A stretch of 37,591 nt of DNA from UMGS1370 sp963557065. GTDB taxonomy: Bacteria > Bacillota > Clostridia > Lachnospirales > Lachnospiraceae. The stretch is taken from the NCBI GenBank assembly GCA_963557065.1, contig CAUWCT010000015.1, positions 1-37,591 of the forward strand. The letters run 5' to 3'. The notes beneath the pieces are model-generated. The model was not told the origin of the DNA, searched no databases, and saw only the letters and a list, made by a program, of their open reading frames with translations. Below are positions 25,177-33,465 of this stretch, piece after piece. A program made the position numbers and the translations under genes. The first letter of the stretch is position 1. Each line of letters begins with the position of its first letter.

Positions 25177-27012
25177 TTATTTAATGGTAATTCTTCCCTG
25201 GCCAGCCGAGTTCGCATATTCTTCTCCTACTACGCCGCCCAGTTTTTCAGAAATGTATGTAGACAGCACATCTACATCTACCATCACATCATCCTTTACT
25301 ACTTTGCTGCCATTAAACATTACCATGCCGTCTCCACCGGATTTTAACATATAGTTATGGGAAGCTACGGTATAAGTCTTATTTAAGTCTAACGGCTCCT
25401 CTCCTACCTTAATATCTGTTACGCGGTAAGCGCCTGAAACACCTGCAAAATTACCCTTTTCATCTAATTTTACACTGGATGGAACGGAAGTATCAATGGT
25501 ATAACTCAAACCGGATACCTGTAAAAATCCTCCGTTTTCAGCAGGACAGTCTTTAGAAGCCATTTCCAGGGCATCCTTGATCTGCTGTCCGGTTACTTCT
25601 ATTACGCATCCCATGTTTCCAAACGGGAATACTTTTAAGGTTTCATTATAAGTAATAGCGCCTGCTCCAATGCTGTCACGTACACCGCCTCCGTTCATAA
25701 GGCCAATGTCTGCTCCCAGCTGGTAGCGGAATGCATCTGCACACAAATCTCCCAGATTGGTTTCAGCGCTGCGGACTGCTCTCTCTCCGGTTGCCGGATT
25801 CTTAACAGTCAAATCTACACTGGTATTGCCAAGTACCGTCTTAAGACTCTCGCTGTACTGTGCCTGAATCTGCTTAATGTAAGCATCTGTAGCTCCATCT
25901 ACAAACTTGCCGTCTTCTGTAACTGCAGCGCCGCCTGGAATGGTTAATACCATACCTGCTGAGATCATGTTCGGCTTTCTGATTTTATCTCTGTTTGCAT
26001 TGTAAATCGTTGTCCATGCCTGAGAAGAACCCAGGGTTTTCTTTGCAATCTTGCTGAGAGAATCATTTTTCTGTACAACATAGGTAGTAAATCCCGGATC
26101 CGGAACTGCCGTTACCATCTCTGTGGTAATGGTTCCGTCCGGCTTAATGGTCATCTTGCCAATATTGCTTAACTTTGTACCAGTCTGGGTTACTACAACC
26201 TGCTCGCCATTCTTATTTGGGAATGTCTTATCATAGGTTTCATGGGAATGACCGTCAATCACTGCATCTACACCAGAAGTATTTTTAATTACTGCTTCTG
26301 ACGTCCACTGGTCGCTGGTTCCCTCATTGCCAAGATGAGCGACTAAAATCACATAGTCTGCACCCTGAGCAGTTGCTGCGTCTACAGAAACCTGAACCTG
26401 ATTGTAAAGGGCCTGTCCGCTCTCATCTTCACAAAAACCGTATAAATAGTTGCCGTTTGCATCCTGGAAATAGGTAGGAGTAGACTTGGTAAAGCTTTCA
26501 GGAGTGCTGACTCCCACAAAAGCCACCTGAGTATCTCCATAGTCAAACATCTTATATGGGGCAAATACAGAAGCGCCTGTTGCCAGATTCATAAAGTTGC
26601 AGGAATAATATCCACAGTTAAGTTTGCCTGACAGTTCCAGGAAACGGGTCATACCGTAGTCAAATTCATGATTGCCGGGAACTGCAAAATCGTAACCCAC
26701 CTGGTTCATAATGTCAACTATGTAACCGCCGTCTGACAATGTACCAATGGGCGCACCCTGAATCGCATCACCTGCATCTACCAGAGTTACATATGGAGTC
26801 TGGGCCTGCATTTCCTTCTTATAAAGCGCCAGTCCTGCATAACCGATATTGTCATCTACACCGCAATGCACGTCATTGGTGTACAAAATTACAATATCCT
26901 GCTGTGCTGCCTGAGCAGTAATCTCTGTCGCTGTTGTAACGCCTGCAGTCACAGAAACTACCATGGCGAGGGTCAGAAGGGCTGACCAAAACCGCCGTTT
27001 TAAGTTTTTCAT
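25177..27012 (-). CDS. Secreted 5'-nucleotidase/UshA-type phosphoesterase with an internal LysM domain
   Basis: A 611-residue exported enzyme. The signal peptide covers about residues 1-36 (AQAA cut site). Residues 38-305 are a metallophosphoesterase domain with YTNDVHC (Asp47, His49), DAGD (Asp79), GNHEFD (Asn114, His115), VAHLG (His226) and DGHSHE (His255, His257), the two-metal site. Residues 311-359 are a LysM peptidoglycan-binding domain (YVVQKNDSLSKIAKKTLG to AGMVLTIPGG). Residues about 390-600 are the 5'-nucleotidase C-terminal domain with LGDLCADAFR, GLMNGGGVRDSI and the substrate segment SGGDGM. It likely dephosphorylates nucleotides outside the cell while attached to the wall by LysM. 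It is a single-gene unit with its own promoter and terminator. Confidence 0.9.
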   Translation of the reverse strand: MKNLKRRFWSALLTLAMVVSVTAGVTTATEITAQAAQQDIVILYTNDVHCGVDDNIGYAGLALYKKEMQAQTPYVTLVDAGDAIQGAPIGTLSDGGYIVDIMNQVGYDFAVPGNHEFDYGMTRFLELSGKLNCGYYSCNFMNLATGASVFAPYKMFDYGDTQVAFVGVSTPESFTKSTPTYFQDANGNYLYGFCEDESGQALYNQVQVSVDAATAQGADYVILVAHLGNEGTSDQWTSEAVIKNTSGVDAVIDGHSHETYDKTFPNKNGEQVVVTQTGTKLSNIGKMTIKPDGTITTEMVTAVPDPGFTTYVVQKNDSLSKIAKKTLGSSQAWTTIYNANRDKIRKPNMISAGMVLTIPGGAAVTEDGKFVDGATDAYIKQIQAQYSESLKTVLGNTSVDLTVKNPATGERAVRSAETNLGDLCADAFRYQLGADIGLMNGGGVRDSIGAGAITYNETLKVFPFGNMGCVIEVTGQQIKDALEMASKDCPAENGGFLQVSGLSYTIDTSVPSSVKLDEKGNFAGVSGAYRVTDIKVGEEPLDLNKTYTVASHNYMLKSGGDGMVMFNGSKVVKDDVMVDVDVLSTYISEKLGGVVGEEYANSAGQGRITIK

Positions 27013-27046
27013 AGCAAGTTCCTCCTTTTTTTGTTGGATATCTCCT

Positions 27047-27075
27047 ATTATATCTCAATTATCGCCAGAATGCAA
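27047..27075 (-). promoter_or_regulatory. Promoter of the nucleotidase gene
   Basis: On the minus strand TTGCAT (27070-27075) and TATAAT (27047-27052) are spaced by 17 bases, about 35 bases before the start codon. A GGAGG site precedes the ATG. Confidence 0.7.
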
Positions 27076-27114
27076 ACAAGTTACTGACAATTTTTGGTAA
27101 AATTTCATCATAAT

Positions 27115-27265
27115 GTAACAGTTCAGCCATGCATCTTCTTGCCCGCCTGCGGCGGACAAGAAGCGTCTGTCGTCTGTCCTATGAAGATTCAGATAGGAAA
27201 ACTCTTATGAAAACAAGCTTTCAACGCTTTTTCCTGTCTGAATCTTCGCACGGCTGAACTGTTAC
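27115..27265. mobile_element. Miniature inverted-repeat element, copy C, with 8-bp target duplication
   Basis: Terminal inverted repeats gtaacagttcagcc (from 27115) and ggctgaactgttac (to 27265) are perfect over 14 bases and continue with one mismatch. The element is 151 bp. The sequence atcataat is present immediately outside both ends (27107-27114 and 27266-27273), a target-site duplication. The left arm carries a cttcttg...caagaag hairpin, and gaagattcagatagg pairs with the cctgtctgaatcttc of the right arm. It encodes no protein, so it would be moved by a transposase elsewhere. Confidence 0.85.
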
Positions 27266-27363
27266 ATCATAATATCAGATGGATTATTTGCCTAAAGCAA
27301 AGCAACATGCAGTGTATCATGTGTAAATATGCCGGGTTTACCAATCAAGAGGCAGTTTAGTTT

Positions 27364-27470
27364 CTACTCCTTCAATCGGTCAACACCCAGGGCCTTCTTT
27401 AATTCTATCTTTTCCTTTTCTGCGGCAGACTTAATCGCAATATTAATGCCATTTTTAATATCTCATTCAT
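27364..27470 (-). pseudogene. Small frameshifted reading frame
   Basis: An ATG at 27470 has a gggagcgg ribosome-like site and starts MNEILK. One base is missing from the A run at about 27452-27456. Restoring it gives a 35-residue charged helical peptide, NGINIAIKSAAEKEKIEL and then KKALGVDRLKE, ending at 27364. As written, translation stops after 21 residues. It could be a decayed gene start or a real small protein with a sequencing error. I do not recognise it. Confidence 0.35.
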
Positions 27471-27492
27471 CCGCTCCCAGTTCTTCCTTTTT

Positions 27493-29313
27493 CTACACCA
27501 GCGTAGAAATAATGCGGTTTCCTTCTTCCACGCAGTCTTCTGCTTTTTCAAACTGGATGATGCCATGGTATTCTTCCCCGTAAATCGGGGCTTCCATGGT
27601 GCTGGAACCGTAATTATGGGCATCTAAGGGCATCTGACCCGCATTAATGATGGCGTTGCCGCGCACAATTACATTCCGGCAGGAAGACAGATACATAGCC
27701 AGCCTCGGACAGTCGATAAAGGAATTGCCTTCGATTAACATATTTTCAAATACCGGAGTCTTTGTTCTCCCGTCTGGCAGATAAACTCCCATGTAAAGTT
27801 CTGCCATCTGCCATGCGTTCAAATCACAGTGCCGGATAATATTGCCCCGGATAATCAGATTTCTTACGCCATGGCCCTCGCTCCAGCGGGACTCGCATCC
27901 AGTCTCAATCTGGATTGCTGCTCCCTGTATATTTTCAAAAATGTTGTTTTCCACCAAACCGTTAGACCCCTGAAGCAGAACGCCTCTCGCCCGGTTGTTG
28001 ACAAACCGGCAGTTGCGGATAATGTAATTCTGGGTCTGGAAACGCTTGTTCCAGAGAACCGTATCGGCAGACAGATGTTCCGGCAGGGCGTCTTCAAAGG
28101 TCAGCACGCAGCTTCTGTCTTCTGGACGATAAGAAACTTCTGTTACTATAGAAGAATATCCTGTCGGCGACAAATCCGGATTGCGCAGTTCTACCGGATA
28201 ACCAGCTTCAAACAGCACTGCTTCTTTGGTTACGCGCAGCGCTAACAGAGTATGGGGCCCCATGGGCACAATTCCCATAGAAGAGTTGTCGTGGATATTA
28301 ATGCAGTCGTCTCCTGCAAACCCAAATTCGCAGTCTTCAATAATGAAATTTCCCTGGGAATTGCATACATGAAGGCAGTCTGTAACCGTTGAAATGCTGC
28401 GAATCGTACCTGGACGCACCGTTACCCGGCAGTTTTTAAAATGAAGTCCATGAATATCTCCATTTCCTACAAATCCGTTGCCCGGAGAACCGTAAATGGT
28501 CACATGATCTACGGTCACGTCTTTGGAATCTTCGATAGGCACTGTCAGGATGCTGTATTCAAAATGGCGGAACCGGAAGCAGTCCCCCCGCTTAAAATGG
28601 GCTTTTGTAAACTCTGCGTCTACCGTATAAAAACGCAGCACATTATCTCCTGCTTTTTCTTGTTTCGGAAGAAAAATATTGGACAGTTCCCGAACCAGCT
28701 GCTGCATTTTTTTGTCAGAAGCCTCGTCTCCGCTTTTTTTCACATGGTCGTTGCGATAAGGGCGAAATTCAATGCCGCCAGGACATCCCGGCGTGTAGCG
28801 GGCCGGATCAAACGGCCCTACAATAGAAAATTTCATGTCTTCCGGAACAGTTTCATGCTCTGGGAAGGTACATTCTATAAAACTTCCGTCCTCTGCTGCT
28901 CTGGTAACCACGCCGACGCTTGCAAGAGGTGCTTTCTCCCAGTTCCAGTCCATAACCAGATTTTTCACAAGAACCCGTCTGCTGTTTCGGATGGAAAGGT
29001 AGGAATGCAGGGATTCAAAGATAAACTCACTGTCATTTCCTTCCAGAATGAAGTCTTCCATATTATCCAGAGAAAGATAGGTATCTTCCTCACAGGATTT
29101 AAAGTAATAGACTCCCTTGGGAACAACCAGCTTGGCCGCCCCCTCTTTCCGGCAGTATTCCAGCGCTTTGCGAAACGCTTTGGTGTTATCTCCTTCTGCC
29201 CCTTCCTGAATGCCAAAATCGGCGGCATTTACCGTATACTTTGTGCAGGGTCGGCGGATTGTAATCTTATTTAATTCTTCTGTCAATGTATCAAATTCGT
29301 TCCACTCTCTCAT
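27493..29313 (-). CDS. Cytoplasmic right-handed beta-helix glycosidase-like protein (GH110-like)
   Basis: A 606-residue protein with no signal peptide. The N-terminus has a pectate-lyase-3/beta-helix entry segment (AADFGIQEGAEGDNTKAFRKAL, residues 30-51; VPKGVYYF at 64-71). Parallel beta-helix rungs run from about 85 to 600, with repeated N-I-I-R-N/G type turns. The segment FGFAGDDCINIHDN (Asp335, Asp336, His341) resembles the paired catalytic aspartates of GH110 alpha-1,3-galactosidases. The family call is tentative; another beta-helix lyase or hydrolase is possible. It is the last gene of the permease operon, 9 bases after it, so it likely degrades the imported glycan inside the cell. Confidence 0.7.
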   Translation of the reverse strand: MREWNEFDTLTEELNKITIRRPCTKYTVNAADFGIQEGAEGDNTKAFRKALEYCRKEGAAKLVVPKGVYYFKSCEEDTYLSLDNMEDFILEGNDSEFIFESLHSYLSIRNSRRVLVKNLVMDWNWEKAPLASVGVVTRAAEDGSFIECTFPEHETVPEDMKFSIVGPFDPARYTPGCPGGIEFRPYRNDHVKKSGDEASDKKMQQLVRELSNIFLPKQEKAGDNVLRFYTVDAEFTKAHFKRGDCFRFRHFEYSILTVPIEDSKDVTVDHVTIYGSPGNGFVGNGDIHGLHFKNCRVTVRPGTIRSISTVTDCLHVCNSQGNFIIEDCEFGFAGDDCINIHDNSSMGIVPMGPHTLLALRVTKEAVLFEAGYPVELRNPDLSPTGYSSIVTEVSYRPEDRSCVLTFEDALPEHLSADTVLWNKRFQTQNYIIRNCRFVNNRARGVLLQGSNGLVENNIFENIQGAAIQIETGCESRWSEGHGVRNLIIRGNIIRHCDLNAWQMAELYMGVYLPDGRTKTPVFENMLIEGNSFIDCPRLAMYLSSCRNVIVRGNAIINAGQMPLDAHNYGSSTMEAPIYGEEYHGIIQFEKAEDCVEEGNRIISTLV

Positions 29314-29322
29314 TTTGTCTTT

Positions 29323-30669
29323 TTATCCTTTCACGCCAGAGGCCGCAATACTTTGTTTTAACTGCTTGGAAAACAGAATGGACAAAAGAATTACCGGCAT
29401 TACGGTTACAACCGCAAGTCCCATCAGCGCATTCTGCTTTGTTCCTGCATTGTTGGAAATGTTATACAAGGCAACGTTTAATGTCCACAGCTCCTGATCC
29501 TCTGTTACCAGCCATGCCCAGAAGAAATCGTTCCAGTTGCCGATAAAGGTCTGCAGCGCAATCAGGGAAATAATCGGCTTGGACAAAGGCATACAGATTT
29601 TGCTGTACAGATACATACTGCCTGCGCCGTCTAAAGAGGCTGCTTCAAAGTAACTGCTTGGAATCTGATCGAAAAAACCTTTGTATAAGTAAACATAAAA
29701 TCCATACGGATAGAGGAACGGCAGCAGCAGAGCTGCGTAGTTGTTGTACGCTCCCATTTCCCGATACATAATAAGCTGCGGCAGCATAATACTTGCAAAT
29801 GGTATCATCATTCCTCCAAGGAAGAACAAAAGGACTGCCTTGGCTGCCCGCTCCGAAAGCTGTCTGCTGATAACAAATGCACAGATCGAGCAGAGAAATA
29901 CCTGTGCAATCATTGCAAAGCCAATTACAATGATGCTGTTCATCACAAAGGTCATAAATCCCATGCTGGCAATCCGCTGATTGTTTGGATAGATATATCC
30001 CGGCATCTGCAGATAGTATTTAAAGCTTTCCAGATTTAAAAGGTTCTTTTCCTCATCTCCAACGCTTAAAAGCCTGCCCTTTACCGGATATTTTCCGGTC
30101 AGAAGCTCTGTTACCGGTTCTGTAAACCGGTTGGAAAGGCCTTCTTTTGGAAGTTTTAGTCCGCCTGCCGCATCAAATTCATAACCAATGGACTCGTTGG
30201 CACGCACATAGCGGTCTCCATGCAGAAGGACTTCTTCTTTAATGGCCGTACTTTTATAGATGCCGTAATCCCGTTCCATCTGGAGTTTCATCTGGTGGGC
30301 GCGAGAATGAAATACCGTCTTGCCGTCTTTCATTCCATAAACCTGGATTTCCATAATGGAGTCATCCGACATTTTATAGTTAACACCAAACATGGCCAGT
30401 ACATTGTCTCTTAACATGGTGTCCTTCATCTGTTCTTCGCTGTCAAACTCCACGTCTGTATAGTCCAGTACCAGAGAAACGCTGTTTGCCGCATCCGGCA
30501 TCAGTCTTGGCGGCACTTCATAAATCTTCGCATTGTCCTTCATAGAGCTGGAAACTGCAAAAATCATAGGGTAAAGCATCAGGACTGCAAACAGCAGTGA
30601 GACAACTGCCGCTACCGCTTTGAGAGGCCGCTCTGACCCCCACTGTTTTTTACTCTTTTTGCTTCGCAT
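29323..30669 (-). CDS. Sugar ABC transporter permease with a large external insertion
   Basis: The start chosen is the ATG at 30669 (MRSKKSKKQW, 448 residues), preceded by a G-rich ribosome site; the longer frame runs into the previous gene. The family (MalG/MsmG type) is usually about 275-300 residues. Helix 1 lies at about 18-40 and the linker begins normally (SSMKDNAKIYEVPPRLMPD), but about 150 residues (60-210) intervene before SFKYYLQMPGYI and helix 2 at 236-262. The insert is soluble, charged and beta-like and should lie outside the membrane, where the binding protein docks. The EAA loop (FEAASLDGAGSMYLYSKICMP) and the ending SIAASGVKG are normal. Confidence 0.88.
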   Translation of the reverse strand: MRSKKSKKQWGSERPLKAVAAVVSLLFAVLMLYPMIFAVSSSMKDNAKIYEVPPRLMPDAANSVSLVLDYTDVEFDSEEQMKDTMLRDNVLAMFGVNYKMSDDSIMEIQVYGMKDGKTVFHSRAHQMKLQMERDYGIYKSTAIKEEVLLHGDRYVRANESIGYEFDAAGGLKLPKEGLSNRFTEPVTELLTGKYPVKGRLLSVGDEEKNLLNLESFKYYLQMPGYIYPNNQRIASMGFMTFVMNSIIVIGFAMIAQVFLCSICAFVISRQLSERAAKAVLLFFLGGMMIPFASIMLPQLIMYREMGAYNNYAALLLPFLYPYGFYVYLYKGFFDQIPSSYFEAASLDGAGSMYLYSKICMPLSKPIISLIALQTFIGNWNDFFWAWLVTEDQELWTLNVALYNISNNAGTKQNALMGLAVVTVMPVILLSILFSKQLKQSIAASGVKG

Positions 30670-30688
30670 ATGTCTTTCTCCCCCCCTG

Positions 30689-31597
30689 CTATGCCTTTTC
30701 TGACTTTTCAAAATGCATCTGCATCATCGTAAGCGCCGCAATTACCAACAGAAGGACAACCGAGGCCGCAGATCCCATTCCATAATTCAAATCCTGATTA
30801 AATGTATTGTAAATAAAGATTCCCTGTGTCGTAGACGCACCGCTGGGGCCGCCGGATGCATACATATAAGGAGCATCCAGAAGCTGCATGGTTGTAATGA
30901 CGCATATGATCAGCTGGATAAATACCATAAAGGAAATATTGGGCAGGATAATGTGGAAAATCCGTTTAAATCCGGTACATCCGTCCAGCGCCGCAGATTC
31001 CATAATGTCCGTAGAAACGCCCTGGATCGCCGACAGATACAAAAGTACCGTCAGACCGCCGCCCAAAACGCCCGGGAAAATGATACAGAATTTTACCAGG
31101 TTTGGATCACTGAGCCATGCCTGAGGCGCGCCGCCGAAAAACTTAACAATCTGATTGGCTACGCCGTAATCCGGATGCCAGATCCATTTCCATATAATTA
31201 CGTTGACCGACGTAGGAATCAGGGCAGGCAGAATATAGAGCGTGGTCAGACATTTCTGCAGTTTTACCAGTTCATTCAGAAGCAGCGCCTGAATCAGTGG
31301 GATAAAGAAGCACATGCAAAGCTGAAGCATCAAAAAAACAAAGGTATTTTTCCAGGACTCCCAGTAAAACTGTGTTTTAAACATACTGATATAGTTGGCA
31401 AATCCTACAAACCGCCCCGGCGGGTTAATTGGATCGTATTTAAATAAAGAGATATAAAAAGCATTTAAAATCGGGTAATATTTCAGCCATACCGTACACG
31501 CCATCGGAATAAACAGAATGCACCATGGTGTAATCTTTTTCCGGAAAAGGTATCCGCCAGGCTTTCCGACGCTCCTTGCATTGTTCCTCGCTTTCAT
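30689..31597 (-). CDS. Sugar ABC transporter permease (MsmF/LplB type)
   Basis: A 302-residue permease with six membrane helices, the first at about residues 24-44. The EAA motif is MESAALDGCTGFKRIFHIILP and the GGP segment reads YASGGPSGASTTQ. Length and features are normal, unlike its partner. A GGAGG site precedes ATG. It is the first gene of a three-gene minus-strand operon (permease, permease, beta-helix protein), divergent from the binding-protein gene. No ATPase is encoded in the locus. Confidence 0.9.
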   Translation of the reverse strand: MKARNNARSVGKPGGYLFRKKITPWCILFIPMACTVWLKYYPILNAFYISLFKYDPINPPGRFVGFANYISMFKTQFYWESWKNTFVFLMLQLCMCFFIPLIQALLLNELVKLQKCLTTLYILPALIPTSVNVIIWKWIWHPDYGVANQIVKFFGGAPQAWLSDPNLVKFCIIFPGVLGGGLTVLLYLSAIQGVSTDIMESAALDGCTGFKRIFHIILPNISFMVFIQLIICVITTMQLLDAPYMYASGGPSGASTTQGIFIYNTFNQDLNYGMGSAASVVLLLVIAALTMMQMHFEKSEKA

Positions 31598-31848
31598 TCT
31601 CGCACCTCCGCAGTTTATTTCTTTCAGTATAGAAAATTTCTTCTGCCTGGAAAATGTTTCTATTTTACTTTTGTGTCACTTTTTTTAACCATTTCAAATG
31701 TTAGGGAAAAGACCTTAAGATTTGTGACCTTTTTGCAGTTTTCCGTTAATTTTAGTTTATTTCCATAACCTGTAAAATCTGTTATGATAGTTCCATCAAG
31801 AGAATTCATGCAGGACATGAACCAATGGAGAAGGAGGATATCGATATT
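31598..31848. promoter_or_regulatory. Divergent regulatory region of carbohydrate locus 2
   Basis: For the binding-protein gene, TCTGTTATGAT (TG at 31780-31781, TATGAT at 31783-31788) is an extended -10 without a good -35. For the permease operon, TATACT lies on the minus strand at 31626-31631, again with a poor -35. Weak -35 boxes on both sides fit activation by the AraC-type regulator encoded downstream. Confidence 0.5.
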
Positions 31849-33255
31849 ATGAAAAAAAGATTTGTTGCTGCATTGTTGTGTGCATCACTGACTGCAGGTG
31901 CACTTACAGGCTGCGGCGGTTCCAATGACACTCCTGCAGCAGAAACTACCAAGGCTCCTGAAGCTGCCGAAACTACTGCTGCTCCGGAAAGCGGTGCAGA
32001 GACCGAAGCAGGCACTGACGCATCTGCTGACAAAGAACCGGTTGAACTGACCTTATGGATGACAAGCCGTAACGAAGATGACTGGTCCTTGTCTATGGAA
32101 GAAAAATTCCTGGAAGAGCATCCTTGGATTACCATTAATAAAGTCGTAAAAGAAGGCGACCCTGGCAACGAATTTTATCAGGGTGTTGCTTCCGGTACTG
32201 CTCCAGACCTTGTAAAATGTTCCTTTACCATGATGGACTCCTATATGACTTCCGGTATTTTAGAGCCATTAAATACCTATACCGATTCATGGGATGAGTG
32301 GAGCAGCTTTACAAAGGAATATGTAGATATGTTTACCAAGGACGGCAATGTCTACGGTATTCCGGCGGCTGTAAACCCAATGCTGTTTGCTTACAACAAG
32401 GCCCTTTTTGCAGAAGCAGGACTGACCGAGCCGCCAAAGACCTGGGAGGAAGCCCTGGACATGGCGAAAAAAATTAACAATCCTGACAATCAGGTTTCCG
32501 GTTACGCAACCCTTGCTGCTGAGTGGACTGAATGGTTCTTCCAGTATTACGTATGGCAGGCAGGCGGCGACCTGACCAAGCAGAACGAAGACGGTACTGC
32601 TGAACTGACCTTTACGGATCCGGCAGTTATTGAAGCTGCAAAATACTATCAGTCCTTAAAGAGCGCCGGCGTACTTCAGAGTGACTTAACCTTAAAGTTT
32701 GGTGATCTGACCAAAAACTTTGCACTGGGCAAAATCGGTATGATGCCATTTGCTTCTGACTGGGTAGCAGATGCTGTTTCCAATGGCATGGATCCGGATG
32801 ACCTTGGCCTGTGCCTGCCTCCTGTTGGTCCTTCCGGCAAACATGCAACTGCAATTGCAGGCGAGTGCTATGTTATCAATGCAAAGACCGATCAGGCAAA
32901 AAAAGACGCTGCATGGGAGTACATCTCCTTCTACACCAGCCACGACTACCTGGCTTCCTATTATGAGAACCTGGCAACTAAGGGCGCAACCAGTCCGGTT
33001 ATTATTCCCAGAGACGATATGACCGTTACGGATTTCTATGAGTTCCCGGCAGAATACAAAGATGTACTGGAATCTGCAAAGGAAATCGGACGTCTGGAGT
33101 TCTACGGAAAGTCCAACTTCGGAACTTATGTGGACCGCGCAGTTCAGAAGATTTTAACTGACCCTAACGCAGATCCGGAAACCGAATTTGCCGAGGCTCA
33201 GAAACTTTGCGAAGAGGAAGCTCTTGCAGCTTTTAACGAGGCAAATAAGAAATAA
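31849..33255 (+). CDS. Carbohydrate ABC transporter binding lipoprotein (family 1)
   Basis: The start is the ATG at 31849 (MKKRFVAALL, 468 residues), since GGAGG lies 11 bases upstream and inside the longer frame. The lipoprotein signal ends LTGC (Cys22), then an Ala/Glu/Thr-rich linker to about residue 60. The mature fold is that of oligosaccharide-binding proteins (VELTLWMTSRNEDDW, YQGVASGTAPDLVKCSF, GILEPLNTY, VYGIPAAVNPMLFAYNK, FALGKIGMMPFASDW). It should deliver sugar to the divergently encoded permeases, one of which has an unusual outer domain. A hairpin terminator follows, so the downstream kinase may have its own promoter. Confidence 0.92.
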   Translation: MKKRFVAALLCASLTAGALTGCGGSNDTPAAETTKAPEAAETTAAPESGAETEAGTDASADKEPVELTLWMTSRNEDDWSLSMEEKFLEEHPWITINKVVKEGDPGNEFYQGVASGTAPDLVKCSFTMMDSYMTSGILEPLNTYTDSWDEWSSFTKEYVDMFTKDGNVYGIPAAVNPMLFAYNKALFAEAGLTEPPKTWEEALDMAKKINNPDNQVSGYATLAAEWTEWFFQYYVWQAGGDLTKQNEDGTAELTFTDPAVIEAAKYYQSLKSAGVLQSDLTLKFGDLTKNFALGKIGMMPFASDWVADAVSNGMDPDDLGLCLPPVGPSGKHATAIAGECYVINAKTDQAKKDAAWEYISFYTSHDYLASYYENLATKGATSPVIIPRDDMTVTDFYEFPAEYKDVLESAKEIGRLEFYGKSNFGTYVDRAVQKILTDPNADPETEFAEAQKLCEEEALAAFNEANKK

Positions 33256-33277
33256 TTTCCTTTTTGAATCTGTCATC

Positions 33278-33316
33278 AAACAGTGTGGGATCATCTCTCC
33301 CGCACTGTTTTTATGT
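33278..33316 (+). terminator. Terminator after the binding-protein gene
   Basis: aaacagtgtggga and tcccgcactgttt pair over 13 positions with one G-U pair and a short loop, followed by a T-rich stretch. It may let the binding protein be made in excess over the kinase and regulator. Confidence 0.8.
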
Positions 33317-33343
33317 GCTTTTTTATAAAATCATGGTATAATA

Positions 33344-33425
33344 GGAACACTTGACGAGGTATTTCACGAGTCTAGTGAGAATAGATACCTGTCCTCTTAG
33401 CGAGGTCTTGTCGAGCTTAGCGGAC
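33344..33425. repeat. 82-bp structured element between two identical -10 regions
   Basis: The 12-base string catggtataata occurs at 33332-33343 and again at 33425-33436. Between them lie two imperfect dyads: aggtat/atacct with cac/gtg inside (33357-33390), and gtcc/ggac outer arms (33391-33425). The repeat could be an insertion duplication or two copies of an extended -10 promoter (TGGTATAAT). Confidence 0.5.
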
Positions 33426-33427
33426 AT

Positions 33428-33436
33428 GGTATAATA
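33428..33436 (+). promoter_or_regulatory. Extended -10 promoter of the second kinase/regulator pair
   Basis: TGGTATAAT lies about 30 bases before the kinase ATG, with AGGAGG in between. An identical hexamer context is found 93 bases upstream. No clear -35 is seen. Confidence 0.5.
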
Positions 33437-33465
33437 TAAGAAAAAAAACGTACAGGAGGCTGCCA

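Larger units (their letters stand above)
27013..27492. other. Gene-free stretch between the nucleotidase and beta-helix genes
   Basis: This 480-base region holds the nucleotidase promoter (27047-27075), a complete palindromic repeat element with target duplication (27107-27273), and a small frameshifted reading frame (27364-27470). The part at about 27274-27363 shows nothing I can interpret; no clear terminator for the beta-helix operon was found. Confidence 0.6.

Noticed and set aside
28441..29274. Long open frame (277 codons) on the plus strand opposite the beta-helix gene
   Set aside because: It lies entirely antisense to a well-supported gene, has no family resemblance and no ribosome site, so it is a shadow frame.
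29323..30669. Reading the long permease as a fusion or a frameshift artefact
   Set aside because: The frame is continuous, the insertion has normal codon use, and both flanking permease parts are intact, so it is treated as a genuine insertion.
30713..31447. 244-codon plus-strand frame opposite the permease at 30689
   Set aside because: Its composition (Arg, His, Gln, Asn-rich) is typical of antisense translation of a membrane protein.
31647..31662. Operator-like string CTGGAAAATGTTTCTA in the divergent region of locus 2
   Set aside because: It resembles the tct dyads, but its arms do not pair at the outer positions and the central CG of a cre site is missing.
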